Source of the DNA: Erysipelotrichaceae bacterium
Lineage (GTDB): Bacteria; Bacillota_I; Bacilli_A; Erysipelotrichales; Erysipelotrichaceae
Direction: 5' to 3'
Assembly (NCBI GenBank): GCA_003543215.1
Contig: DPJD01000001.1
Coordinates: 395,954 to 459,953, forward strand
DNA length: 64,000 bases
Below the pieces are notes generated by a model, which was not told where the DNA came from, did no database searches, and was given only the letters and a program-made list of their open reading frames with translations. Of the stretch, positions 25,787 to 34,321 are shown piece by piece; the first letter of the stretch is position 1, and each line of letters starts with the position of its first letter. Made by a program: the position numbers and the translations under genes.

Positions 25787-27037
25787 ATGGAATTTTTTGA
25801 TGAATTAAAGTGGCGTGGTTTGATTAAGGATGTGACGGATGAAGCTTCGTTCATTGAACGTTTGAAATCACCGTTGACCTTATACTGTGGCTTTGATCCA
25901 ACGGCAGATAGTCTGCATATTGGTCATATCCAACAGTTGTTATTGCTTAAACGTTACCAATTACAAGGGCATACACCCATAGCTTTATTGGGCGGTGCGA
26001 CGGGGATGATTGGGGATCCACGTCCGACAACGGAGCGTAAGCTTTTGACTTTGGAAGAAATTCAGGACAATGGTAAGAAGATTCGTGTTCAATTGGATAA
26101 GTTTTTAGACAATACAGGACCGAATGCGTTATTGTCGTTGAACAACTATGATTGGTTGAGTAAATTGGATTTGTTATCGTTTTTACGTGATTATGGTAAA
26201 TACTTCAATATCAACTACATGTTGAATAAAGAAACGATTGCCAGCCGTTTGGACAGTGGCATCTCTTTTACAGAATTTACCTATACGATCTTACAGGCAA
26301 TTGATTTCTATCACTTGTATAAGAATCACAATTGTGAGCTGCAGATTGGTGGTAGTGACCAATGGGGGAATTTGACCAGTGGAACGGAATTGATTCGTAA
26401 ATTGGTTGAAAACAGTAAGGTGTTTGGAGTGACATCCCCTTTGATCACGAATTCAGATGGTTCAAAATTCGGCAAGTCCGAAGGTAAGAATGTCTGGATG
26501 GATCCTGCGAAGACCAGTCCTTACCATTTCTATCAATACTGGATGAATGTCAGTGATGCGGATGTGATTGATTTCATGAAACGTTTGTCGTTTAAGACGC
26601 CTGAAGAAATCACGACGTACATTGAAAAGGTTCAAACATCCGGTCATTTACGCGAAGCTCAAAAAGCATTGGCGGAAGAGTTGACCGTCTTGGTTCATGG
26701 TGAGGAAGGTTTGGCTTCAGCGATGAAGATCACCTCAGTGTTTTTCAGCAATCAATGGCATGCGTTGAATGAAAGTGAATTGGGACTTGCGTTAAGTGAT
26801 GCCCCACGTTTAAACTTAAGTGAGCCGAGCCTGTTGATTGATGTCTTGGTTGCGGGTAAAGTATGTGTGAGTAAGCGTGAAGCGCGTGAACTGATACAAA
26901 ATGGCTCGATCAGCATCAATGGTGAGAAGGTTGTGGATCTGGAGTTTGTACTCTCCAGTGATCAAGCACTCTTTAATCACTATACGGTTATTAAAAAGGG
27001 AAAGAAGACCTATTTTGTGGTCAATTTTGGTGAATGA
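25787..27037 (+). CDS. tyrS: Tyrosyl-tRNA synthetase
   Basis: A 416-residue class I synthetase. HIGH is at residues 44-47, the tyrosine pocket GGSDQWGN is present, KFGKS (227-231) stands for KMSKS, and an S4 RNA-binding domain covers about 350-416. AGGAGG at 25778-25783 sets the ATG at 25787; an upstream in-frame start would lie in the T-box terminator. The T-box leader controls it. The stop overlaps the next gene by 4 bases. Confidence 0.97.
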   Translation: MEFFDELKWRGLIKDVTDEASFIERLKSPLTLYCGFDPTADSLHIGHIQQLLLLKRYQLQGHTPIALLGGATGMIGDPRPTTERKLLTLEEIQDNGKKIRVQLDKFLDNTGPNALLSLNNYDWLSKLDLLSFLRDYGKYFNINYMLNKETIASRLDSGISFTEFTYTILQAIDFYHLYKNHNCELQIGGSDQWGNLTSGTELIRKLVENSKVFGVTSPLITNSDGSKFGKSEGKNVWMDPAKTSPYHFYQYWMNVSDADVIDFMKRLSFKTPEEITTYIEKVQTSGHLREAQKALAEELTVLVHGEEGLASAMKITSVFFSNQWHALNESELGLALSDAPRLNLSEPSLLIDVLVAGKVCVSKREARELIQNGSISINGEKVVDLEFVLSSDQALFNHYTVIKKGKKTYFVVNFGE

Positions 27038-27534
27038 CAATGAATTGGATGAACTGGACGCTGATTGGAATCACAGCAGCATTGACGATTTTCATTATTG
27101 TTTTAAGAATTGGTGAAGTACGTCGTTATCAGCTGTCGCTTGCGGCATTTAAAGAAAAAAATAAGGGTTTTGAAATCTTGTATCACAACAAGCGCAACAT
27201 CTATTTGTTCATGGCGATGGGCGTCTTGGTCTTCACGGTTTCCATGTTTGTGGATGGAGATATTTATGAACGCTTGTCGATGGCCATCATCTTTACGATT
27301 TTGGTTTTGGCAGAGAGTTTCAGTGCTTGGATGAATTCAACTTTGTACAGCAGTGATAAGGAGTTTCTCTTTGGTTTGATCCATGATCGTTATCGTTCGA
27401 TCAAGACATATAAAGCCAAAGGTAAACGTAATACCATCATTATGACTTTGAGGAATGAAGAATTGGTCGTTCCAAATGCGATTGCGGAAATGATCAAGAA
27501 TAAGCAAAAAGATATCAAGAATTCTAAGAAATAG
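27034..27534 (+). CDS. Membrane protein of unknown function
   Basis: A 166-residue protein with three hydrophobic segments (about 7-28, 55-75, 80-100) and a basic soluble C-terminus of about 60 residues, probably cytosolic. No family recognised. It overlaps the tyrS stop (ATGA) with no clear Shine-Dalgarno; ATG 27040 is an alternative two codons later. It is followed by a lipoprotein and a flippase gene, so an envelope function is possible. The gene is supported by length, membrane pattern and host-like codon use. Confidence 0.72.
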   Translation: MTMNWMNWTLIGITAALTIFIIVLRIGEVRRYQLSLAAFKEKNKGFEILYHNKRNIYLFMAMGVLVFTVSMFVDGDIYERLSMAIIFTILVLAESFSAWMNSTLYSSDKEFLFGLIHDRYRSIKTYKAKGKRNTIIMTLRNEELVVPNAIAEMIKNKQKDIKNSKK

Positions 27535-27559
27535 TTTTATAATAGAGACGAGGTTGTGC

Positions 27560-28075
27560 ATGCGTAAAATAATTGTTGGATTGATGATCACTTTGTTGCT
27601 GAGTGCATGTCAGAATGAAGCACAGATCTTGCAGGAAAAATATGAACGATACAAACTCCATTATCAGAGTATTTTAAATACGACGCAATTCAAAACCTCG
27701 TCTGAACATTTTTCGATTGAAGCCAGTCTTGTGAAGATAACAGATGGTCAATATCGTTATGATGTTTTTGTGGATGAGCCCAAGATTGCGATGCATGATG
27801 TGGAGATTTTGGTCATCGTGGATAATGGTTTGTTGTTGGTTTCAGATAAAATGATGCCCAGTGTGGGCCTTTTTGAAGATGAAAGCTATCGTTTGATTCC
27901 GTATCAAGTGGATGTGGAATTGGGTTATCACAAAGGGTTCAATTTAAATGGAATTGTTGAGTCCGATAAAATCAATTTGAAAGTTGTCGTGATGTGGAAA
28001 GATTATTTTGAAATCAAGGCGGAACGTGAGTATTTCAGTTTCGATTTAAGTATTGAGGAAACAGTGGATGAATGA
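27560..28075 (+). CDS. Lipoprotein of unknown function
   Basis: A 171-residue predicted lipoprotein, signal MRKIIVGLMITLLLSAC with lipobox LSAC (Cys17). The mature part is beta-rich with no recognised domain. ATG 27560 is chosen because GAGG (27550-27553) is 6 bases away. A TATAAT at 27538-27543 in the end of the previous gene may give it a promoter with a leader of only about 10 bases. It overlaps the flippase gene by 8 bases, so both are probably made together. Confidence 0.75.
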   Translation: MRKIIVGLMITLLLSACQNEAQILQEKYERYKLHYQSILNTTQFKTSSEHFSIEASLVKITDGQYRYDVFVDEPKIAMHDVEILVIVDNGLLLVSDKMMPSVGLFEDESYRLIPYQVDVELGYHKGFNLNGIVESDKINLKVVVMWKDYFEIKAEREYFSFDLSIEETVDE

Positions 28076-29693
28076 TCGTCAAAAACATTCTTTAATCCTC
28101 GGTGGATTGACCAGCAGTGCTGGTATTTTTATTTCAAAGGCGATTGGTATCTTGTATGTCACGCCCTTTACGATGTTGGCGACGGATGCGAATCTGGTGT
28201 ATTATGCGCGTGCCTATAACATTTATGAGATCGTGCTGAATGTCTCGATTGCTGGATTACCGTTTGCGATTGCGACGATGGTTGCGAAGTATAATCTAAA
28301 AGAGCAGTATAAGACCTTGTTGTTGGTGCGAAAGTTATCGACGGCGATATTGGCTTTGTTGGGTTTTGTGGCGATGATGGTGATGATCTTATTAGCGCAT
28401 CCGATCGCACAGTTCTCAGTAAGTGGGGCATATGATTCCTTGGAAGTCTTGCGTACACGTAATGTCATGTTGATCATGGCTTTGGCGGTGTTCACGGTTC
28501 CTTTGTTGAATAGTTATCGTGGTTTTTATCAAGGTTTGAAAGAATTGAGTATTTATTCGTTCTCACAAGTCTTGGAACAAATCACGCGGGTTACCTTTCT
28601 TTTGGGGATTGGCTTCATCTTGGTGTATATTTTCAAGTATGACGCGATTTGGGCGGTGTATGGCGCGATTCTATCAACCTCGGTGTCTGCATTAGGCTCA
28701 ATCGTTTACTTCATCCAGAAGGATCGTAAGTACCTCAATGAGATCAAGGCAAAAGCCTTGGCATCGGATGAAGTCGTACCAGATCAAAAAGCCATCATCA
28801 AAGAGATGTTCTACTTCGCAGTTCCATTTTTGTTGAATGTGGCACTGAACAACAGCAGCAATATGATCAATCTGATGTTTTTCAATCGGGCGATGTTGAT
28901 GCATGGGGAAACCATCCAACAAGCAGATCTTTATTATTCCATGGTCATGTTCACAACCAATAAATTGACATCGATTCCACAAGTGGTGGCACCGGGTTTC
29001 GTGACAGCGATCATACCGTATGTGACGACGGCCTTTGAGAAGAAAGATCTCAAACAGATGCAGGACTATGTGCAAGATTCCTTGGAGACTGTCTTCTACA
29101 TCACCTTACCATTAGCGTATTTTCTATTTGGTATCAGCACAAAGATTTATTACGTCATGTATGGCGGAACCAATGCGATCATTGGGGGAGAAGTCTTGGC
29201 GTATAACAGCATGACGGGGATTCTCTTCAATTTAGCGGCAGTGTCCAATGCCTTGATGATGGCTTTAAGATTAAGAAAACAAAACATCATCGTTTCGTTT
29301 GTCGCGGTCATCTTCAAATTCATTGTTTTTGTTCCATTGATTCTCTGGTTTGGCTATCGTGGCAGTATCTTCTCGAATGCCCTGAATCAGTTACTCTTAT
29401 TCTTGATCAATATGGTTTTGATTAAGAAAACCTATCATGTCAAATTTGGGCGTAGCTTAAGACGCATCAGTTTGATGATCGTTGGTTTATTGGGCATGCA
29501 AATGAGTTTCATGTTCCTGGATTTGATTGGTTTACAGGTATTAGACCAAAGTCGTTTGGTCGCCTTGGTTGAATTGGGTGTCTATGGACTTGTGGGCATC
29601 TTGGTTTATGTGGGCATCACCGGTTTCTTACAATTGCCTCAAAACATCCTCAACTTAGACTTTAAACGACTTGTAAGGAGATTGAAACGATGA
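28068..29693 (+). CDS. MurJ/YtgP-type lipid II flippase (MOP superfamily)
   Basis: A 541-residue polytopic protein with about 14 membrane segments, of the MviN/MATE-like polysaccharide flippase type. NSYRGFYQGLKE and LTSIPQVVAPGFVTAIIP are typical of the Firmicute YtgP/SpoVB branch; YtgP is the MurJ flippase of Bacillus. The neighbour to the right is an RsuA-type pseudouridine synthase, as beside ytgP in Bacillus, which supports the YtgP assignment. ATG 28068 with GAGGAAA (28055-28061) is preferred over an upstream TTG. Confidence 0.88.
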   Translation: MNDRQKHSLILGGLTSSAGIFISKAIGILYVTPFTMLATDANLVYYARAYNIYEIVLNVSIAGLPFAIATMVAKYNLKEQYKTLLLVRKLSTAILALLGFVAMMVMILLAHPIAQFSVSGAYDSLEVLRTRNVMLIMALAVFTVPLLNSYRGFYQGLKELSIYSFSQVLEQITRVTFLLGIGFILVYIFKYDAIWAVYGAILSTSVSALGSIVYFIQKDRKYLNEIKAKALASDEVVPDQKAIIKEMFYFAVPFLLNVALNNSSNMINLMFFNRAMLMHGETIQQADLYYSMVMFTTNKLTSIPQVVAPGFVTAIIPYVTTAFEKKDLKQMQDYVQDSLETVFYITLPLAYFLFGISTKIYYVMYGGTNAIIGGEVLAYNSMTGILFNLAAVSNALMMALRLRKQNIIVSFVAVIFKFIVFVPLILWFGYRGSIFSNALNQLLLFLINMVLIKKTYHVKFGRSLRRISLMIVGLLGMQMSFMFLDLIGLQVLDQSRLVALVELGVYGLVGILVYVGITGFLQLPQNILNLDFKRLVRRLKR

Positions 29694-30388
29694 GATTGGA
29701 TAAAATGTTGGCTCATTTGGGTTATGGGAGTCGTAAAGAAGTAAAAAAAATCATTCGTGCAGGTTGGGTCCTGGTGAATGATGAACTTGTTCGCGATGAT
29801 GACTTCCATGTCAGTGAAGCGGATTCAGTTGTGGTTTATGATGAGAATGTTGAGATGTTGACGGAACAGTATTTCTTGATGAATAAACCAGCGGGTACGA
29901 TTTGTTCCCATGACAATAAGTTGTTTCCTTCTGTCTATGATTTGTTTGATGAACAACTCTTACCAAAGACACAAGCATTTGGTCGATTGGACCAAGATAC
30001 GCAAGGTGTCTTGATCTTAAGCAGTGATGGGGTATTGGGACATCGTTTGTTGTCTCCAAAACATCATGTTAAGAAAGTGTATCAAGTTGATTTGCTCAAC
30101 TCGTTTGATCCTAAGTTTATTTCTTTGATTGAAAAAGGTATCAAAATCGATAAGGAAGAGATTTGTGCTCCGGCTACGATTGAAATCGTTTCCGATAAGC
30201 GCATCTTATTGACTTTGGTTGAAGGGAAGTATCATCAAGTGAAACGGATGATGGTGGCTTGTGAGAATGAAGTGACCAACTTGATTCGCATCCAGTTTGG
30301 TCCGATTATGCTGGATCCAAAACTAGAACCTGGCCAATATCGTAAGTTAAGCGAAGAAGAAATCGAATTATTAAGAAACCATGCTTAG
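29690..30388 (+). CDS. RsuA-family 16S rRNA pseudouridine synthase
   Basis: A 232-residue enzyme with an N-terminal S4 domain (MRLDKMLAHLGYGSRKEVKK) and a catalytic domain bearing GRLDQDTQG, whose second Asp is the nucleophile, and KYHQVKRM near the C-terminus. Size and motifs fit the RsuA/RluB/RluE group; synteny with ytgP points to the YtzG-like member acting on 16S rRNA. It overlaps the flippase by 4 bases. Its stop lies in the terminator hairpin. Target base not determinable from sequence. Confidence 0.9.
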   Translation: MRLDKMLAHLGYGSRKEVKKIIRAGWVLVNDELVRDDDFHVSEADSVVVYDENVEMLTEQYFLMNKPAGTICSHDNKLFPSVYDLFDEQLLPKTQAFGRLDQDTQGVLILSSDGVLGHRLLSPKHHVKKVYQVDLLNSFDPKFISLIEKGIKIDKEEICAPATIEIVSDKRILLTLVEGKYHQVKRMMVACENEVTNLIRIQFGPIMLDPKLEPGQYRKLSEEEIELLRNHA

Positions 30389-30400
30389 GTTTCTTTCTTT
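30373..30400 (+). terminator. Terminator of the flippase-pseudouridine synthase unit
   Basis: AAGAAACC (30373-30380), loop ATGCTTA, GGTTTCTT (30388-30395), then TCTTTAT. It overlaps the stop codon at 30386-30388. Confidence 0.75.
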
Positions 30401-30404
30401 ATGC

Positions 30405-30431
30405 CAAAAGAAAGAACACCTTGCGGTGTTC
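30405..30431 (-). terminator. Intrinsic terminator of rpsD
   Basis: GAACACC (30414-30420) pairs with GGTGTTC (30425-30431) across TTGC. On the minus strand TTTCTTTT follows. Confidence 0.82.
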
Positions 30432-30438
30432 ATTAATC

Positions 30439-31050
30439 TTATCGGTTATAGTATTCAACAACCAAGGCTTCGTTGACTTGATCATTCAACTCTGCACGTT
30501 CTGGCAAACGTACGAAGGTGCCCTTTAAGGCTTCTTTATCAAATGTAACGTAGTTCTTAGTGGAAACAGTTGCTTCCAAAGCTTCTTTGATTGCAGGAAT
30601 ATTGCGTGAAGCTTCTTTGATGCTGATGACAGCACCAGGTTTAACCAAAAATGAAGGGATGTCTACTTTTTGACCATCGACCAAGATGTGACCGTGGTTG
30701 ACAAGTTGACGTGCTGCACGACGTGTTCTTGCGATATTCATACGGTATACGACATTGTCCAAACGGCTTTCGAGTAAGAACAAGAAGTTATGACCAGTAT
30801 TACCCTTTAAGTGTTGAGCTTTTAGGTACAAGTTGTAGAATTGACGTTCGTTGACACCGTAAGTGAAACGAATACGTTGTTTTTCACGGAGTTGTTGTCC
30901 GTAGTTGGTTAGTTTTGCAGGACGTGCATCTGGTGCTTTACCAGGAGCCGTTGTGCGTGGTCTCTTACCTGCGAATTCTTCGCCGGTTTCAAGAATTGAG
31001 AATTGTAAGCGTCGCGATACTTTCCATACCGGACCATTAATGCGTGCCAT
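30439..31050 (-). CDS. rpsD: Small ribosomal subunit protein uS4
   Basis: A 203-residue primary 16S rRNA binding protein. GPVWKVSRRLQFS at the N-terminus, KQRIRFTYGVNERQF, and the S4 RNA-binding domain (SRLDNVVYRMNIARTR, HGHILVDGQKVDIPS) are clear. The N-terminal Cys set of zinc-binding S4 is absent, so it is the zinc-free form. ATG 31050 with AGGAGG (31058-31062 region) is chosen; upstream codons in frame lie before that site. Single gene with long leader, near tyrS and ezrA as in Bacillus. Confidence 0.97.
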   Translation of the reverse strand: MARINGPVWKVSRRLQFSILETGEEFAGKRPRTTAPGKAPDARPAKLTNYGQQLREKQRIRFTYGVNERQFYNLYLKAQHLKGNTGHNFLFLLESRLDNVVYRMNIARTRRAARQLVNHGHILVDGQKVDIPSFLVKPGAVISIKEASRNIPAIKEALEATVSTKNYVTFDKEALKGTFVRLPERAELNDQVNEALVVEYYNR

Positions 31051-31203
31051 TGTAATACCTCCTATGTGTTTAGGCTTCAAATCACTAGGGACAAATCTTC
31101 ATCTAGGGTGTTAATCTTAGAGGTTCACCATTGCAGCATGGGTACTTCTCGCCAGGATGTGATTAACGCAGGTTAAATGACTTTGTCTGCCGCTCATTGA
31201 CGC
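31051..31203 (-). promoter_or_regulatory. Structured rpsD leader, candidate S4 autoregulatory element
   Basis: The leader of about 150 bases on the minus strand contains perfectly complementary segments GTTAATC (31161-31167) and GATTAAC (31110-31116) closing a loop of about 44 bases, and a CTAGGG element repeated at 31085-31090 and 31103-31108. Firmicute rpsD leaders bind S4; assignment here is by position and folding. Confidence 0.55.
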
Positions 31204-31209
31204 TTTTAG

Positions 31210-31238
31210 AGTTTATCACTTCTATCTATACTTGTCAA
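31210..31238 (-). promoter_or_regulatory. Promoter of rpsD
   Basis: On the minus strand: consensus -35 TTGACA (31233-31238), 17-base spacer, -10 TAAACT (31210-31215) with TGA extension (31216-31218). Confidence 0.8.
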
Positions 31239-31446
31239 TTCAATCAGTTTTTAACACATCAGAACGCTTATGAATCCACAATTTGGGAAATACTGATATC
31301 ATCACACCCTTAATTTGTTCTAATTTAACTTATTCGATGAATGTCTTTTGGTACGATGTGCTTCAGATTAAACACATTGACCATTTAATGTTTCAAGCTG
31401 CTAAACTAAGCAATGATTATGATACAATAAGAACGAGGTGAACGGG
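31239..31446 (+). promoter_or_regulatory. Intergenic region rpsD/ezrA with ezrA promoter
   Basis: Together with the rpsD leader this gene-free stretch exceeds 300 bases. The only clear signal in the right part is the extended -10 TGATACAAT (31420-31428), giving a short ezrA leader with GAGGTGA. Nothing else is recognised between 31239 and 31419. Confidence 0.55.
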
Positions 31447-33183
31447 ATGAATTTTGAGATGATTTTAAATCTATTTAAACGCTTGGAAGTACAGATTGCG
31501 CTTGTGGTCTTGATCGTATTGTTTCTCGTGATCTTGATTATCAAACGTATGAATCTTCATCAATTGAAACAAAAGATGCAAGCGGTTGAAAAACGTTATA
31601 ACAATGTAAAAAGTGTACCCTTACCGTTCAAGTTGAATAAAGCGGTCGCCTTGGCTCGGGTGAATCCTGAGATCTTGGAAAATGTGAACGACTTTAAGAA
31701 CAATTTTGAAGAAATCCAAGAAAATTTTAAATCCATCGTGCATGTATTGGCTGAGACCGAAGATGTATTGGTGATTGGAAAAAGCAAGCATGCGAAATTG
31801 AATTTACAAGATTTGAATCAGATGTTGAATCAAATCGAAAAGCAAGTTGAACAATTAAACAGCCGTTTGGATAGCATCCTAGAAGAAGAGAACCAACAAC
31901 GTGGACAAATCACAGAGTTGAAAGAAATGTTTAGACAAGCCAAGACGGATCTTACGGCAAGAAGTGTTCAATTGTCGCCGAGTCTACCTGCTTTGGAGTT
32001 GCGTTTAGGTGAGATTGAAAAGGCATTTACGAGTTTTGAGGAATGGATGTATGCCTCTGAGTTTGGTAAGGCTAAAGAAAAGATGGAAGAGATTCAGATC
32101 AATCTGGATGAATTGCGTCATTGGATTGACGAGTTACCAGAGTTGATTGGTTTGGCAAATGGCGTCATTCCAAAACAGATCGATGAGATTGCGGAACTTA
32201 CGAAGCGTTTGAATGCTAAGCAAATCTACACACGTCATTTGGAAGTTGAAAATAATCTCGCTTTGATTCAAGAAACAACACAACAGGATCAGATCAGTTT
32301 GAGTCGTTGTCAGGTTACGGCTGTACAGGAGCATTTACGTGAGAATCAAAAACGTTTGGCTCAACTTTTGACTTCGTTACAGAAGGAAGAGACGGCTAAA
32401 GAAGATGTATCGAAGCATATTGAACTTCTCGGGAATGGTTTGACTGAAATCAAGAGCATGCATGGTCAACTTACGGAGCATCTCAAGAAAGATGCGGGTC
32501 GTTTTGGATGGGAGAATCTCAATGATCTTCTTATTGAAAAACAGAAGTCGATTGGTCTTTTGGAGACCTCTTTGCTTCAAAGCACCAAGGTTGTTGAAGA
32601 AAACAGCATGCCTTCGAGCAGTTTGATGCTTAAGTTGAAAGAGTCCTTGCAAGATGTGCACAATGCAAAGAATGATTTAAGTCATGCCTTTGAACGTTTA
32701 TCGAGCGCACGAAACGATGAAGATCGCGCTAAGAAGCAATTGTTAAAGTTGCATCTCATCATGAATGAGATACAAGTCAAGATCCGTAAGTTCAAGTTGC
32801 CAGTGATATCAGAGACTTATGAAGGAGATTTACGTAAATCCTATCAATATGTAAATAGCATCGCTAAGCTTTTGGAAGAGTCACCTTTGGATATTCAACT
32901 CTTAAATGCGACCGTCAATGATGCGATCGACCATATCTATAAGCTTTATAACAATGTGAATAATTTGGTAGGTACAGTTGAAATGATTGAGAATACGATT
33001 GTTTATGGAAACAAGTATCGTAGTCAGGATCCAGAGTTGGATACGCAGTTGACGCGTGCTGAGTTATTGTTTAGAAACGGAGATTACACGCAAGCCATCA
33101 AAGTTGCGATAGCAGCTGTCGAAGCGGTTCAACCAAAGCACTTTGAGGGATTGATTAAGGAGAATGCAAAAAGTGCATACTAA
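31447..33183 (+). CDS. ezrA: Septation ring formation regulator EzrA
   Basis: A 578-residue protein with one N-terminal membrane helix (about 15-35) followed by spectrin-like coiled-coil repeats over the rest. EzrA restrains FtsZ ring assembly and links division with wall synthesis in Bacilli. The C-terminal segment AELLFRNGDYTQAIKVAIAA is typical. ATG 31447 is preferred over the GTG at 31438 because GAGGTGA (31434-31440) is 6 bases away. ezrA-iscS-thiI is the Bacillus order; the stop overlaps the iscS start. Confidence 0.9.
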   Translation: MNFEMILNLFKRLEVQIALVVLIVLFLVILIIKRMNLHQLKQKMQAVEKRYNNVKSVPLPFKLNKAVALARVNPEILENVNDFKNNFEEIQENFKSIVHVLAETEDVLVIGKSKHAKLNLQDLNQMLNQIEKQVEQLNSRLDSILEEENQQRGQITELKEMFRQAKTDLTARSVQLSPSLPALELRLGEIEKAFTSFEEWMYASEFGKAKEKMEEIQINLDELRHWIDELPELIGLANGVIPKQIDEIAELTKRLNAKQIYTRHLEVENNLALIQETTQQDQISLSRCQVTAVQEHLRENQKRLAQLLTSLQKEETAKEDVSKHIELLGNGLTEIKSMHGQLTEHLKKDAGRFGWENLNDLLIEKQKSIGLLETSLLQSTKVVEENSMPSSSLMLKLKESLQDVHNAKNDLSHAFERLSSARNDEDRAKKQLLKLHLIMNEIQVKIRKFKLPVISETYEGDLRKSYQYVNSIAKLLEESPLDIQLLNATVNDAIDHIYKLYNNVNNLVGTVEMIENTIVYGNKYRSQDPELDTQLTRAELLFRNGDYTQAIKVAIAAVEAVQPKHFEGLIKENAKSAY

Positions 33184-34321
33184 TAACCCAATTTATTTTG
33201 ATCATGCCAGTTCGACACCTGTGCATCCAGATATCATCAAAGGATTAACTGAATTAACAACAGCTCACTATGCGAATAGTGAGTCTTTACATCAAGCCGG
33301 TTTGGATATTCAAACCATGATGCGTAAGAGTCGTGAGGCAATTGCAGTGATGTTGAAGGTGAAAAGTGATGATCTTTATTTCACTTCAGGTGCGACTGAA
33401 AGCAATAATCTTTTAATTAAAGGCATCGCTTTTGCGTACCAAAACAAAGGTAAGCATTTGATCACGACACGTGTAGAACATTCAAGCGTTTTGGATAGTT
33501 TCCAAGATCTTGAATCTTTTTTTGGTTTTGAAGTCACGTATTTGAATGTGGATCAAGAAGGTCGAGTTCGATTGGAAGAGCTTGAGACTGCATTGCGTCC
33601 GGATACCACGTTGGTAAGCATCATGGCTGTGAACAATGAAGTGGGAACCATCATGCCGATTGAAGCATGTGCGCAAATCATTCGTTCAAAGAGTCAAGCT
33701 GTGTTTCATGTGGATTGTGTTCAAGCACTGACTAAGATCGAATTCAATTACGACTTGGTGGATTGCGCGAGTTTCTCGGCACACAAGATCAATGGTGTCA
33801 AAGGGAGTGGTTTACTTTATAAAAAAGATCGCGTTCTTTATCATCCGTTAATCACTGGTGGTCAACAAGAAAAGGGTATTCGTCCTGGAACACCGAATGC
33901 GGTCCATCATATTTTGATGGCAAAAACGATTCGTTTGGCGTTTGAACAAGCCACTGCGAAACATGCACAAGTATTAGAAATCAAACATTATTTATTGGAT
34001 GCGTTCAAATCGATGGAGAGCATCGTCGTAAACAGTCCATTGCATGGCTGTTCGGATTACATATTAAACATCTCATGTTTGAAAGTACCCTCACAAATCA
34101 TGTTGAATTGGCTGAGTTCGCATCAAATCTATGTTTCCGCAATGGCGACGTGCTTAAACCGTGATGTGCGTCCTTCGCATGTCTTGGAAGCGATGGGTAT
34201 TGATGGGGGTCGCTTGAATGGGGTCATACGCATCAGCATCGGGTATGTGAATAATTTGGAAGATGCGAAGCGTCTACTTGAAGTCATGGAAGAAGGAATC
34301 AAAAAATATGGTCGAATTTAA
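33173..34321 (+). CDS. Cysteine desulfurase (NifS/IscS-like)
   Basis: A 382-residue PLP enzyme that moves sulfur from cysteine, here most likely to ThiI for 4-thiouridine as with NifZ in Bacillus. SAHKING carries the PLP lysine (Lys205). The catalytic Cys should be Cys327 in ATCLNRDVRPSH; the usual GSACSSG loop is replaced and shortened. GTG 33173 is chosen because AAGGAG (33157-33162) is 10 bases away; ATG 33164 is only one base from that site. It overlaps ezrA by 11 and thiI by 14 bases. Confidence 0.9.
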   Translation: MHTNNPIYFDHASSTPVHPDIIKGLTELTTAHYANSESLHQAGLDIQTMMRKSREAIAVMLKVKSDDLYFTSGATESNNLLIKGIAFAYQNKGKHLITTRVEHSSVLDSFQDLESFFGFEVTYLNVDQEGRVRLEELETALRPDTTLVSIMAVNNEVGTIMPIEACAQIIRSKSQAVFHVDCVQALTKIEFNYDLVDCASFSAHKINGVKGSGLLYKKDRVLYHPLITGGQQEKGIRPGTPNAVHHILMAKTIRLAFEQATAKHAQVLEIKHYLLDAFKSMESIVVNSPLHGCSDYILNISCLKVPSQIMLNWLSSHQIYVSAMATCLNRDVRPSHVLEAMGIDGGRLNGVIRISIGYVNNLEDAKRLLEVMEEGIKKYGRI

